Shown here: piece after piece, positions 42,532 through 51,305 of the stretch
Layout: the number at the start of each line of letters is the position of its first letter
Position numbering within the stretch: position 1 is the first letter of the stretch
NCBI RefSeq assembly: GCF_938045345.1
Contig: NZ_CALIMS010000049.1
Span: forward strand, 1 to 60,172
Reading direction: 5' to 3'
DNA length: 60,172 nt
Source of the DNA: an uncultured Campylobacter sp.
GTDB taxonomy: Bacteria > Campylobacterota > Campylobacteria > Campylobacterales > Campylobacteraceae
The notes under the pieces: model-generated
Told to the model about the DNA's origin: nothing
Seen by the model: the letters and a program-made list of their open reading frames with translations, nothing else
Databases searched by the model: none
Position numbers and translations under genes: made by a program

Positions 42532-43077
42532 TTAATCTTTTAGATCGATCTGCGGGTGCCAATACATCGACTTTGAAATTTTACGAAATTTCATCGTGGC
42601 GTTCAGCTCATTTGAGGTGCGGTAGCTAAGCACCAGCTCGTCCTTATCGCTCTTAGGCGCGGTGATCTTGTAGCGGCTCGCCCACGCGATCTTAAAAAGC
42701 TCCTTTTGCAAAAGCGGATCGCCGTCATGCAGCGGCACTACGTTTGCGTTTGCGCCGTTGATCTGCACCGCGCGGATCTGAATCTCTTTAGGATAGGAGG
42801 TGAGCAAAAACACCTCGTCCTCCGCGGCGTTTCTAAGCTCAGGTGCAACGGGATTTAGATAGGTCGCCACTGCCAAATAGCGATCGCCCGCGCGCACCGA
42901 TTCAAATTTTTGCGTGTAGGCCAGAAACTCGTTTTTAAGCGGATCGTGACGGGGATCGTTTGCGGAGCAGGAGTTTAAAAATAGCGCTAGCGCGGCTAAA
43001 ATAGCGCCCTTTGCCGCAACGCTTAACGAGCCCCTTGCCGCGCTACCTCGCGCGCCGCTAAAATCAAATTTCTTCAT
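42532..43077 (-). CDS. Putative lipoprotein
   Basis: This 181-residue protein has a lipoprotein signal: a basic start, the hydrophobic run GAILAALALFLNSC, and a lipobox whose cysteine (about C38) would be modified by Lgt. The mature part has no membrane segment and ends in a beta-rich region. A gene in the same neighbourhood (between mobB and slt) is also annotated as a lipoprotein in C. jejuni as I recall it. The unusually long N-region (KFDFSGARGSAARGSLSVAA) may mean the true start is further in, though no better start is visible. Function unknown. Confidence 0.82.
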   Translation of the reverse strand: MKKFDFSGARGSAARGSLSVAAKGAILAALALFLNSCSANDPRHDPLKNEFLAYTQKFESVRAGDRYLAVATYLNPVAPELRNAAEDEVFLLTSYPKEIQIRAVQINGANANVVPLHDGDPLLQKELFKIAWASRYKITAPKSDKDELVLSYRTSNELNATMKFRKISKSMYWHPQIDLKD

Positions 43078-43176
43078 CGATCTTCCTTTGAAATTTTAGG
43101 CGCATTCTAACGAATTTTGCTTTTTAAAAGGCTAAATTCGCTACAATCTGCTCATCTTAAAAAGCCGGATTTTAAA

Positions 43177-43665
43177 ATGAAAAGACTTGTTATCGCGTTT
43201 TCAGGCCCTTCCAATAGCGGCAAAACGACGCTAATTTGCAAGATCGCTAAAATTTTTATCGCTAGCGGGCTTCGGACTGCGATCGTAAAGCACGATCCGG
43301 GCGATAAGGCGCGTTTCGACGTAGAGGGCAAGGACAGCGCCAAATTTAGCGAGCTCGGCGCCGAAACCGTCGTGATGAGCCCTACGCGGACGAGCTATTT
43401 TTCACAGCGCTGTATGCAGATTGACGAGGTCGTGCGGATGCTCGGAGAATTTGACATCCTGCTCGTAGAGGGGCTAAAGACGCTGCCGCTGCCGCGCATA
43501 AGCCTGTTTCGCGACAGGATCGATCCGGCGTATCTGCCATTTTCGGATGCGATCGCTTCAAATTTAAGCGGCGAGCAGATGGATAAATTTTGCCGCGTAA
43601 ATTTCGACATCAACGATGCTGCGGGCATTAGCGAATGGATCTTAAAAAACGCCAAAAAAATGTAA
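43177..43665 (+). CDS. mobB: Molybdopterin-guanine dinucleotide biosynthesis adaptor MobB
   Basis: This 162-residue P-loop GTPase has Walker A FSGPSNSGKTTL at 7-18 and VKHDPGDKARFDVEGKDSAKF (the family's switch-like block, about 39-59). The segment FDILLVEGLKTLPLPRISLFR is also typical. It supports MobA in adding GMP to the molybdenum cofactor, needed for formate dehydrogenase, nitrate reductase and related enzymes. The start ATG 43177 gives the usual MKRLVIAFSGPS beginning; a longer in-frame start at 43117 would add 20 poorly conserved residues. fbp follows 9 bp later. Confidence 0.92.
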   Translation: MKRLVIAFSGPSNSGKTTLICKIAKIFIASGLRTAIVKHDPGDKARFDVEGKDSAKFSELGAETVVMSPTRTSYFSQRCMQIDEVVRMLGEFDILLVEGLKTLPLPRISLFRDRIDPAYLPFSDAIASNLSGEQMDKFCRVNFDINDAAGISEWILKNAKKM

Positions 43666-43674
43666 AGGAATAAA

Positions 43675-44523
43675 ATGCAAGAGATCGTAAAATCAATCCA
43701 AAATATCGCGCTACAAATCGCCGAGGAGCTGAAATACGCGGACTTCGGCTACACAGATCATCACAACAGCACGGGCGATACGCAGCTCAAACTCGACGTA
43801 AAAAGCGACGCCATAATCGAGGCGGAATTTCGCAAAAATCCGCTCGTGCGCGCCCTAATCAGCGAGGAGAAAGAGGAGGCGCTGGAGCTTAGAAAAGATG
43901 CGCGCCTAATCGTCGCTTACGATCCGCTCGACGGCTCGAGCTTGGTGGACGTAAATTTCGCTGTGGGCTCGATATTTGGCATCTACGAGGATGAAATTTC
44001 GCCCGCAAACTTAAAAGCAGCGATCTATTGCATCTACGGGCCGCGCCTTGAGATGGTCGTTTGCGAGGACGCACCGAAGCTATACCGCCTAAATCGCGAG
44101 GGTAAATTTAGCTTCGTAAAAGACCTGCGCCTACAGCAAAAAGGCAAGCTAAACGCCACGGGTGCGACGCAAAAGGGCTGGAGCGAACCGCACCGAAAGC
44201 TCGTGCGCACGCTGTTTGATGAGGGCTACCGCTTGCGATACAGCGGCGCGATGGTAAGCGATCTGCATCAAATTTTATTAAAAGGCGGCGGACTTTTCAG
44301 CTACCCCGCTACTAGCGATCATCCGCGCGGCAAACTTCGCGTAACCTTCGAAGTGCTGCCGTTTGCGTTTATCTTCGAGCGCGCTGAAGGCGCCACCAGC
44401 GACGGCGTGAACAGCTCGCTTTTACAGCTTAAAATCGAGAAAATCCACCAAAGCAGCCCTTGCTTTTTCGGCTCGAAGTACGAGATCGCGAAAATGCATG
44501 AAATTTACGGCAAGAAAAACTAA
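43675..44523 (+). CDS. fbp: Class I fructose-1,6-bisphosphatase
   Basis: This 282-residue gluconeogenic enzyme has the metal and phosphate signature DPLDGSSLVDVNFAVGSIFG (about 82-101) and the LISEEKEE acidic pair. The sugar-phosphate segment near RLRYSGAMVSDLHQILLKGGG also fits. Campylobacter depends on gluconeogenesis, so the gene is expected to be important. AAAGGA precedes ATG 43675. It shares its stop with the ATG of the next small gene (TAATG). The order mobB-fbp-small Cys protein is conserved with C. jejuni as I recall it. Confidence 0.96.
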   Translation: MQEIVKSIQNIALQIAEELKYADFGYTDHHNSTGDTQLKLDVKSDAIIEAEFRKNPLVRALISEEKEEALELRKDARLIVAYDPLDGSSLVDVNFAVGSIFGIYEDEISPANLKAAIYCIYGPRLEMVVCEDAPKLYRLNREGKFSFVKDLRLQQKGKLNATGATQKGWSEPHRKLVRTLFDEGYRLRYSGAMVSDLHQILLKGGGLFSYPATSDHPRGKLRVTFEVLPFAFIFERAEGATSDGVNSSLLQLKIEKIHQSSPCFFGSKYEIAKMHEIYGKKN

Positions 44524-44732
44524 TGGCTGACACCGAGAGTAGCGCGCCGCGCGACGTTTACGACGAAATTTTGGATAAAAGCTTAGCCGCGCTGCAAGCG
44601 TGTCAGGCGGAGCATAACCTCACCAGCTGCCTGGAATGCGAGAAGCTGCTAGATTGCGCGGTGCGCGATAAGTACGTCAAGGCGGTTTATGAGAGCATGT
44701 CGCACGGCGCGACGGGGGATTTTTCGTTTTAA
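44523..44732 (+). CDS. Small conserved cysteine-containing protein (69 aa)
   Basis: This 69-residue protein overlaps the fbp stop by one base (TAATG), implying coupled translation. It has an acidic N-terminus and a helix. The block CQAEHNLTSCLECEKLLDC (four Cys in 30 residues) could bind metal or form disulfides, and RDKYVKAVYESMSHG follows. The C-terminal motif recurs in small epsilonproteobacterial proteins beside fbp/mobB as I recall, which supports it being a gene. Function unknown. Confidence 0.8.
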   Translation: MADTESSAPRDVYDEILDKSLAALQACQAEHNLTSCLECEKLLDCAVRDKYVKAVYESMSHGATGDFSF

Positions 44733-45812
44733 ATTTAGCTATTGCAATCGCGGAATTTTACGAAGCAGGCTACTTAAAGCCCTTGCGGCGCAGGATTTTC
44801 ACGAAGATGGCTGCGGCGCGGAATTTGCTCTGCGGTGCGGATTTAATCCATCGGCGCGCAAGATTTGCTTTGCGGCACTGAATTTGCCCCACCGCGAAAC
44901 GATAAAATTTACGGCGCGTTTAGCCTCGCGGCTAGGCTGTGCTATAGCACATGTCTGTTTTGCGTGCGGATTTTGCGGCGGGTCGATAAAATTTAAATTG
45001 CGGGCGTGGCTAAATTTTAAATGCGTAGCTAAATTTAAAGCAAGCAAATGATTAAATTTCAGGCGCCACGGCTGGATTTTAAAATTTGCGGATAAAATTT
45101 TAAGGCGCGAAATTTCACTTCGCGAAATTTCAGCCGCGATCATGGGCTATTTATGAGCGCGGACACGCGAAATTACACAAAGTAAAATTTCGGCGGGTTA
45201 AATTTTACCGCCACGATCTTTAAATTTACGCGATTAAAATTTACCGACTTGCGCGAACCGCCATTCGTCGCCAATCTTTTGCTAGTTTAATTTTGCCTTG
45301 CAAAATTTGGCTCGCAAACTTAGCGAGACGGCGGATTTTGCCTCGCAAAATTCGAGCCGTAAATTTAAGCTGTAAATTTAAGCCGCGATTGCGCGTTAAA
45401 ATTTAAAAGCTAAATTTAAAGCTCGTCTAGCGTGAGTGCCGTGCGAAGCGCTCGTTAAAATTTCAAAGCCGAGGCGCACGCAATGCTCGGCATTAGAATT
45501 TCAAAGTCAGCCAAGGCTCGGTAAGCAGGTGTGCCGCGAGCCGTGCATGCTAAAATTTCAAAGCCGAGCGCACTACGACGGTCGCGTTAAAATTTTAAAG
45601 CTAAGGCGCATTACGGCGGCGATTGCGTTAAATTTAAAAACCGATCGGCGGGTGCGCGGAATTTCAGGATCGATCCATTCGCGAAGCTATGCGCCATCGA
45701 CCTATTCGCAAAGACACGCGTCATCGATCTGTTCGCAAAGCCGCGCCCATAGATCTTTTCGCAGTGCCGTACGCCGAAATTTTATAGCAAATTGGGGGAT
45801 GCAAGCAAAAGG
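44733..45812. other. Gene-free stretch, ~1.1 kb, dense RAATTY array
   Basis: I count about 30 RAATTY hexamers, roughly one per 36 bp, mostly as AAATTT within (T)TAAAATTT(C/T)AAAG contexts. From about 45450 to 45640 the spacing becomes nearly regular (five units around AAATTTCAAAGCCGA). Next comes a four-unit tandem repeat at 45669-45775. Open frames across the stretch are Lys/Phe/Ala/Arg-rich and lack ribosome sites. No RNA gene recognised. Confidence 0.75.
45669..45775 (+). repeat. Four-unit tandem repeat, 26-27 bp per unit
   Basis: Units at 45669-45695, 45696-45722, 45723-45748 and 45749-45775 share the frame AT(C/A)GA(T/C)C.(A/T/G)TTCGC.(A/G)(A/T)G, and each then carries a variable GC-rich tail. 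The similarity decays along the array. It ends about 17 bp before the first possible start of the LysE-type gene. Confidence 0.8.
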
Positions 45813-46409
45813 ATGCAGTCGTTCATACAAGGAATTTTGATGGGGCTTGGCGTTAGCGTGCCGATCGGTCCGGTAAACGTGCTGATAATGTCCTACGCGC
45901 TGCGAAGCTACACTAAGGCGCTGTGTCTGGGCCTCGGCGCCATGAGCGCGGATATGCTATATCTGGCGCTCTCGGCATTCGGGATATCGCAGTTAGCCAA
46001 AATTCCGATCGTTTTTACCTGCATATCGGTATTTGGCGCGTGCTTTTTGCTCTACATGGCGTACGCGATCTGGCATGGCGCGGCTAGCTCGGTGCAACCT
46101 GCAAGCGTCGAGGCTTGCTCAGGCGCGGCGCTTTACGGCAAAGGCTTTTTAATAAATTTACTAAATCCATACGTCATTATGTTTTGGCTCAGCGTCTCTG
46201 CCGGTACCGCGCGAGCAAATTTCGCGCTTGCTCTTGCGGGGCTTGTAAGCGGAATTTTAGCTTGGATCACGCTTTTTCCGCTTGCTATATATCTAGCTCG
46301 TAGCAAGCTTCCAAACATAGTAGTGCGGGCATTTGCATATATCTCGGCGTTTATTTTGGTATTTTTCGCACTAAAGCTTTTATACGCTATAATTTTCGGT
46401 AAAATTTAA
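45813..46409 (+). CDS. LysE-family amino-acid exporter
   Basis: This 198-residue protein has six hydrophobic helices. The start MQSFIQGILMGLGVSVPIGPVNVLIMSYAL contains the LysE/RhtB signature G...PIGPVN, and the helix-3 block ends in NLLNPYVIMFWLSV, the second conserved asparagine-proline site. It would export an amino acid or related metabolite. The start ATG 45813 is chosen by comparison with family N-termini; a TTG at 45792 is in frame but adds residues unlike the family. No clear ribosome site is visible. dapE follows 15 bp later. Confidence 0.88.
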   Translation: MQSFIQGILMGLGVSVPIGPVNVLIMSYALRSYTKALCLGLGAMSADMLYLALSAFGISQLAKIPIVFTCISVFGACFLLYMAYAIWHGAASSVQPASVEACSGAALYGKGFLINLLNPYVIMFWLSVSAGTARANFALALAGLVSGILAWITLFPLAIYLARSKLPNIVVRAFAYISAFILVFFALKLLYAIIFGKI

Positions 46410-46424
46410 ACCAAAGGAAGGCTT

Positions 46425-47603
46425 ATGAAACCGATTGAAATTCTAAAAGAGCTCATCAAATTCCGCTCGCTCACGCCTAGCGACGACGGAGCTTTCAACT
46501 ACGTCTCGATGCTGCTGGCAGACTTTAGCGAGGATAGATTCGAGCTAAACGGCGTAACTAACGCGATTTTTACCAAGCGCTTCGGACAGGGTCCGCATCT
46601 GTGCTTTGCCGGGCACATCGACGTCGTGCCGCCGGGCGAGGGCTGGGCGAGCGATCCGTTTGTGCCGGTGGAAGCGGATGGCTTTTTATACGGGCGCGGC
46701 ACGCAGGATATGAAAAGTGGCATCGCAGCGGCAATCTGCGCGCTAGCGGCGGCACGCGATTTTAAGGGCACGCTGAGCCTACTACTAACCAGCGATGAGG
46801 AGGGCGACGGCATCTACGGCACGCGCGAAATGCTCTCTAAATTGCGCGAGCAAGGTGCCCTACCCGACTTCGCAATCGTTGCGGAGCCTACATGCGAAGT
46901 GCGCTTCGGTGATACCATTAAGATCGGCCGTCGCGGCTCAATTAACGGCGTCCTCGCACTCACGGGCATCGGCGGGCACGCGGCCTACCCTGATAAATGC
47001 ATCAATCCTGTCCACATTTTGGCGCCGGTGCTTGCAAGCCTCGCGGGGCATGATCTGGACGCAGGTAGCGAGGATTTCGCTCCAGCCAAGATAGTCATCA
47101 CCGACATTCGCGGCGGTTCGCAGGTAGTAAACGTAACACCCAAGGACGTACGCGTGATGTTTAACGCCCGTGGTGGCGTAGGGCTGGGGCTAGAAGACGT
47201 GCGAGACTACGTACTGAGATTATTTGAGCTGGACGCTAAAGACGCGCTATGCAACGAAAGCGAATCCTGCGGCAAACTAGAAATGAGCTGCACCGCGCAG
47301 CTGCGAGCAGGCGCGTCGCTACACCTTGCGCTAAAAAGCTCCTCAAAGCCTTTTTTAACTCAGCGAAACTCCAAAATCGTGCAAAAACTAAGCGCTAGCG
47401 TGCAGAAGATCTGCGGCGCAGTAGCCGAGCTAAATACCGCAGGCGGCACGAGCGATGCGAGATACTTCGCGGAGTTTGGCGTGGAGACAGCGGAGTTTGG
47501 CGTGCGAAACGACACGATCCATCAGATCAATGAACGAGTAGAGATGAGCGACGTCGAAAATTTAACTAAAATTTTTAGCGATCTGATAGAAAATTTCGAC
47601 TAA
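46425..47603 (+). CDS. dapE: Succinyl-diaminopimelate desuccinylase DapE
   Basis: This 392-residue di-zinc M20 hydrolase acts in lysine and meso-diaminopimelate (cell wall) synthesis. Motifs are FAGHIDVVPPGEGW (metal His and Asp), GRGTQDMKSGIAAA, SDEEGDGIYGT (catalytic Glu) and the metal-binding TCEVRFGDTIKIGRRGS region. The NTAGGTSDARYF and NDTIHQINERV segments close the protein. AAAGGAAGG precedes ATG 46425. No insertion disturbs the fold. The preceding exporter may share its transcript. Confidence 0.96.
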   Translation: MKPIEILKELIKFRSLTPSDDGAFNYVSMLLADFSEDRFELNGVTNAIFTKRFGQGPHLCFAGHIDVVPPGEGWASDPFVPVEADGFLYGRGTQDMKSGIAAAICALAAARDFKGTLSLLLTSDEEGDGIYGTREMLSKLREQGALPDFAIVAEPTCEVRFGDTIKIGRRGSINGVLALTGIGGHAAYPDKCINPVHILAPVLASLAGHDLDAGSEDFAPAKIVITDIRGGSQVVNVTPKDVRVMFNARGGVGLGLEDVRDYVLRLFELDAKDALCNESESCGKLEMSCTAQLRAGASLHLALKSSSKPFLTQRNSKIVQKLSASVQKICGAVAELNTAGGTSDARYFAEFGVETAEFGVRNDTIHQINERVEMSDVENLTKIFSDLIENFD

Positions 47604-48676
47604 TTTAAGAATTTGGCAAAGCTACGTAGATTTGATAAAAATTCTGCGTTCTACCAAACTTTGCTGAATTTGCCGGGGTTTTCGCTCGTAGTTGCTTGGC
47701 AAATTTTATCTCTGCCGTGCGTATTGCGTAGAAATTTTGCCCTGCTACGCCGCTTTTGCTAAGAATTTTATCTACAGCACGCTTGCCGCTTTTACAATTA
47801 CTTTGCTATGCAACGTCGCTTTAGCAAGAAACCCTAGCAAAACGTCGCTTTCAAAGGCGAGCTTCGCCGACGAACGCTACCACTGCTAGGAATTTTTTAA
47901 AAGAATATTGCTTTTGCGCGAATTTCAGCAAATAGCGCGGTCTTTGCGCAAAATTCATCTCGCTCTCTTTGCGTAGAATTTCATCTTCGTCAGGTGACTC
48001 TAGCGGCATACTGCTGTACTTTGCCGTCTTCGTGAAAAATTTTATCTTTGACGCGCCCGCTGCTTACGCAAGAAGCTTGGCTAGGACAATGCCGATTCTG
48101 CTGGGATACTGCCCACTTCGTGGATTTATAAAATTTTACTTAGTCACGTTACCGCCGAGAGGAATTCCGCCTCGCTCTACCGCCTCTGCGGGAATTTTAC
48201 CCTACCTCGGCAAGCGCGATTTAAGAATTTTACTTTGCTTTGATACGGCAATGTGAAATTTTGCCCGTACGGCGCGGCAGCATAGAATTTTTAGCCTCTG
48301 CAAAACTCCGCGACAAAACCTTGCTATCCTTGCCTATCTACACAAAAAGGAGCGGCAAAATTTTACCGCCTCGCGTGCTGCTACACTAAATGCACGCAAG
48401 ATGAAAATTTATCGAAGGATTTCAGAGCGTAATTTCGCGAGGCTAAATTTTATCACTGCGAAAAATTTCAACCACTCATAGCAGGCGTCTAAGGCGCGAT
48501 AAATTTAAAATTAGGGCTTTAAGTCAGCATAGCAAGTTTCGCTTCTTGCAAAATTTTAACTGCCTTGGTCGCCGCAAAACTAGAAATTTACAAAATCGCT
48601 TTATGAAATTTCGCAGCGTCTCGCGGTAAAATTTGAAAATCAGCGCCGTGCCTGCAAGGCATAATTTAACGGAATT
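47604..48676. other. Gene-free stretch, ~1.07 kb, dense RAATTY array
   Basis: About 27 RAATTY hexamers by my count, often followed by T and then ACC or ATC, alternating with GC-rich words such as CTGC, CGCC and GCTTTGC. Several short open frames on the plus strand read as low-complexity Leu/Cys/Arg-rich products without ribosome sites. No RNA gene seen. Confidence 0.75.
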
Positions 48677-49240
48677 TTACTTGCCCAATTTGGCTAAGCT
48701 TTCTCTTTCGAAGTTTAGCAGCCACGCTTTGGTCGCTACGCCGCCCGCGCCGCTGTATCCTCCGAGCCCGCCCGTAGCTACAACGCGGTGGCACGGCACG
48801 ATGATGGGGATTTTGTTTTTGCCGTTTGCGCTGCCTACTGCGCGGCTTGCGCGCGGTCTGCCGATAGCCCGGGCTAGCTCGCCGTATGTTACGACCTCAC
48901 CATAAGGGATCTCTAAAAGCGCGCTCCACACGGACTTTTGAAACTGCGTGCCATTTTGGCTCAGTTTAACGCTAAAGCTTTCAAGCTCGCCCCTGAAATA
49001 TGCGCCAAGCTCGTCGGTGCAAAGAGCCAAATTCTTTTTTAAATCGCTAAGCCTTAAATCGCGTCCTTTATCATCCGCTGCACGCACAAAGCCGAATTTA
49101 AGCTCTGCGTCGTGTTTTTTAAAGATCTCATCATTGGGCCCGCAGGCAGAGCTTTTGACCCAGTCGATACTGCAGATCCCGATCTCATCATCCCAAATTT
49201 CAAGCATTCCAATGGGCGAATTAAAAAAGGCTTTTTGCAT
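48677..49240 (-). CDS. ogt: Methylated-DNA-protein-cysteine methyltransferase Ogt
   Basis: This 187-residue DNA repair protein takes the alkyl group from O6-methylguanine onto C150 in the active-site motif VPCHRVV. Upstream are the helix-turn-helix block IPYGEVVTYGELARAIGRPRASRAVGSANGKNKIPI (DNA binding) and an N-terminal ribonuclease-H-like domain (about 1-95). It starts at ATG 49240. It stands alone, between an array-filled gap and the RusA-like gene on the same strand. No regulation visible. Confidence 0.95.
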   Translation of the reverse strand: MQKAFFNSPIGMLEIWDDEIGICSIDWVKSSACGPNDEIFKKHDAELKFGFVRAADDKGRDLRLSDLKKNLALCTDELGAYFRGELESFSVKLSQNGTQFQKSVWSALLEIPYGEVVTYGELARAIGRPRASRAVGSANGKNKIPIIVPCHRVVATGGLGGYSGAGGVATKAWLLNFERESLAKLGK

Positions 49241-49384
49241 CTCAATCCTTTCAAATTTTTACTGGTTTGATCAAAAAAATTTTAAAAAGCGCTTGTTGCG
49301 GTGCGAGCTAAAGCTCGAAAACGATGGAATTTCATGCGGTAGCTCAAAATTTTTAAAATTTATACGCAAAGCATCGCAAAGTCT

Positions 49385-51280
49385 CTACTCAAACCGCACG
49401 AGGTTTACCAAAACCCCGTCGAAAACGTCCTGCTTAAAGAGCTTGATCTCGCGCACGATATCTGCGTTATCATCATCGATGACGCTGTTTTTGACGAGGC
49501 TGTCCTCGATGAGCTTAAAGATAAAGGCGTGGTTGCTGACGTCAGAGATACCGCTTTTAAAGCCCATTTCAAGGCGTACCGGCACGCCTATGTGCACGCC
49601 GCGCAGATCCTTGGCGATGTAAAGATCGGCGATTGTGCGCACCATTTTTTTAGCCATTTGGTAGCTCGCCGTGGACGACAAAATATCATTAAGACCGAAA
49701 TTCTCCATCAAAAGTGGAATACGAACGCGCGCCAAAACTCCTTCGCCAGGCTCGCTCGCGCTCTTTTTCAAAAACGAAATTTTAATCCTATGCGCGATGC
49801 CTATGAAACGCGGCTTAAGCTCGATGAGCCTAGCTTTAGACGCTTGCGGTAGCGAGATAGGACGCGAAGTGCTTGCAATAGGCAGAGCCTGCGGACGCCC
49901 CGGCAGGCGCGCGCGCTCTTTCGCAGGCGCTTTGCGCGCAGGCTTGCCATATAAATTTACGGGCTTAGTCACAAAAGTTGATTCGCTCCCAAAAGCAGCA
50001 GACGCGGGCTCATCACCAAGCGCCCCCTCCGCCATAGAAGAAGCAAACGTAGAATTCTCACCCGTTAACTCAGGCTGCGCGGATTGCTCAAATTCGAGCG
50101 CAAATTTATTTCCCGCTTGCGGCGGCAAATTTAAAGTGCGCCACTCTTGTGCGGAGCTTTTCTGCTCTAAATTTTGCTCATCGGAATTTTCTAGCGCGTA
50201 ATTTTGCCCTTTTTCCAAAAACATTGAATTCTCACCGACGAAATTCTCATCTTGAGGCGTAAATTCCGAGGTATTTTCTGAAACAAAATTTGCAGCACGG
50301 CAGCTAGCGAAATTAGCGCTTTGCCCCTTGGAAAACTCGGAGCCTTGAGGCCCACAATCATTTGCGCACTTTATATCAAGCGCAGAATTTGCGAAAGTGG
50401 AATTTTTTGATGCAGAGCCTTGCGCCGTAGAATTTTTACTTCGTAAGTCCGCGTCCTGCTCTGCTACAAACGAATTTTCAGCTGCAAAATTCTCCGTTTG
50501 CGCCATAAAATTAGAATTTTGCGCCTCGAATGCGGAATCTTTCACGAGCATAGAGCTTTGCGCGGAAATAAAATTTCGCGATGCAAGAATGAAGCTTCGC
50601 CCTTTGGCAGAATTCATAGACGCAGAGCTTTGCGGCATAAAATTTTCACTCCTCGCATTTGCGCTCTCTTCGAAACTAGCAGCAAGCCCCACACTCATAT
50701 CATCCTGCGCAGCATCATTTTGCGAAATTAAATTCTCGCGCGCCGTATCCCACGCGGTATCTGCGCAAAATTCCGCCCGAGCCGCACCATAAAATTCTGC
50801 TTGCGAAGCATCTTGAAATTCTGCTCGTGAAGCAAAATCTCGCACACTCTGAGCGCTGCACGCAGAAAAATCGCCACACCTTGCGTTTGTAGCATACAAA
50901 GTCTTTGCCAAGCTGCCGCCAGCCTCGGGCAAAACTGCGCTTAAATCTCCGCCGCAAAAGCTACCAAAATCGCAGGCGCCGTCAAACTCCGCATAGCCAT
51001 CTGCCGCGCGGAGACGATCTGCGCGGGCTTTCTTTTTGGGCGTAGAAGAGAGCGTGAGCCTGCCTGCAAGCTCGCGTCCGCCGGAGTTTAAAATCCCAAA
51101 AATTCTAGCTCTAAAGCGCTCGAACTGCTCGCCACTAAGCAAAATTTTGTCGTTTAGGCTCTGCACGCCGAAGTCTGCAGCGGTAAAATTTACGATCGCT
51201 CCGTCCCTACTCGCGACGCGCACGCGGCCTTTGACCGAGCCTTTTAGCTTAAAATCGCTGCCTGCGAGAATTTTTTTCAT
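49385..51280 (-). CDS. Two-domain protein with RusA-like C-terminus and long low-complexity linker
   Basis: This 631-residue protein starts at ATG 51280, chosen because AAGGA lies 4 nt upstream (an earlier in-frame TTG at 51319 overlaps the M23 gene). Residues 1-~85 form a compact domain (KLKGSVKGRVRVASRDGAIVNFTAADFGVQ). About 90-475 are low-complexity Ala/Ser/Asn/Glu/Phe with repeated (E/Q)NS and AEF units, encoded by an RAATTY array (about 23 in 780 bp). The last ~150 residues match the RusA resolvase pattern: ISDVSNHAFIFKLIEDSL followed by SVIDDDNADIV. The usual D-x-D pair is D-V-S here, so activity is doubtful. The neighbouring C. jejuni genes (Cj1214c-Cj1215 as I recall) are in the same order. 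Confidence 0.8.
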   Translation of the reverse strand: MKKILAGSDFKLKGSVKGRVRVASRDGAIVNFTAADFGVQSLNDKILLSGEQFERFRARIFGILNSGGRELAGRLTLSSTPKKKARADRLRAADGYAEFDGACDFGSFCGGDLSAVLPEAGGSLAKTLYATNARCGDFSACSAQSVRDFASRAEFQDASQAEFYGAARAEFCADTAWDTARENLISQNDAAQDDMSVGLAASFEESANARSENFMPQSSASMNSAKGRSFILASRNFISAQSSMLVKDSAFEAQNSNFMAQTENFAAENSFVAEQDADLRSKNSTAQGSASKNSTFANSALDIKCANDCGPQGSEFSKGQSANFASCRAANFVSENTSEFTPQDENFVGENSMFLEKGQNYALENSDEQNLEQKSSAQEWRTLNLPPQAGNKFALEFEQSAQPELTGENSTFASSMAEGALGDEPASAAFGSESTFVTKPVNLYGKPARKAPAKERARLPGRPQALPIASTSRPISLPQASKARLIELKPRFIGIAHRIKISFLKKSASEPGEGVLARVRIPLLMENFGLNDILSSTASYQMAKKMVRTIADLYIAKDLRGVHIGVPVRLEMGFKSGISDVSNHAFIFKLIEDSLVKNSVIDDDNADIVREIKLFKQDVFDGVLVNLVRFE

Positions 51281-51305
51281 TAATTCCTTCGGATTGTAGG
51301 GCATT

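Noticed and set aside
45436..45840. Plus-strand frame overlapping the start of the LysE-type gene
   Set aside because: It merely translates the tandem repeats and RAATTY units and conflicts with the well-supported exporter frame.
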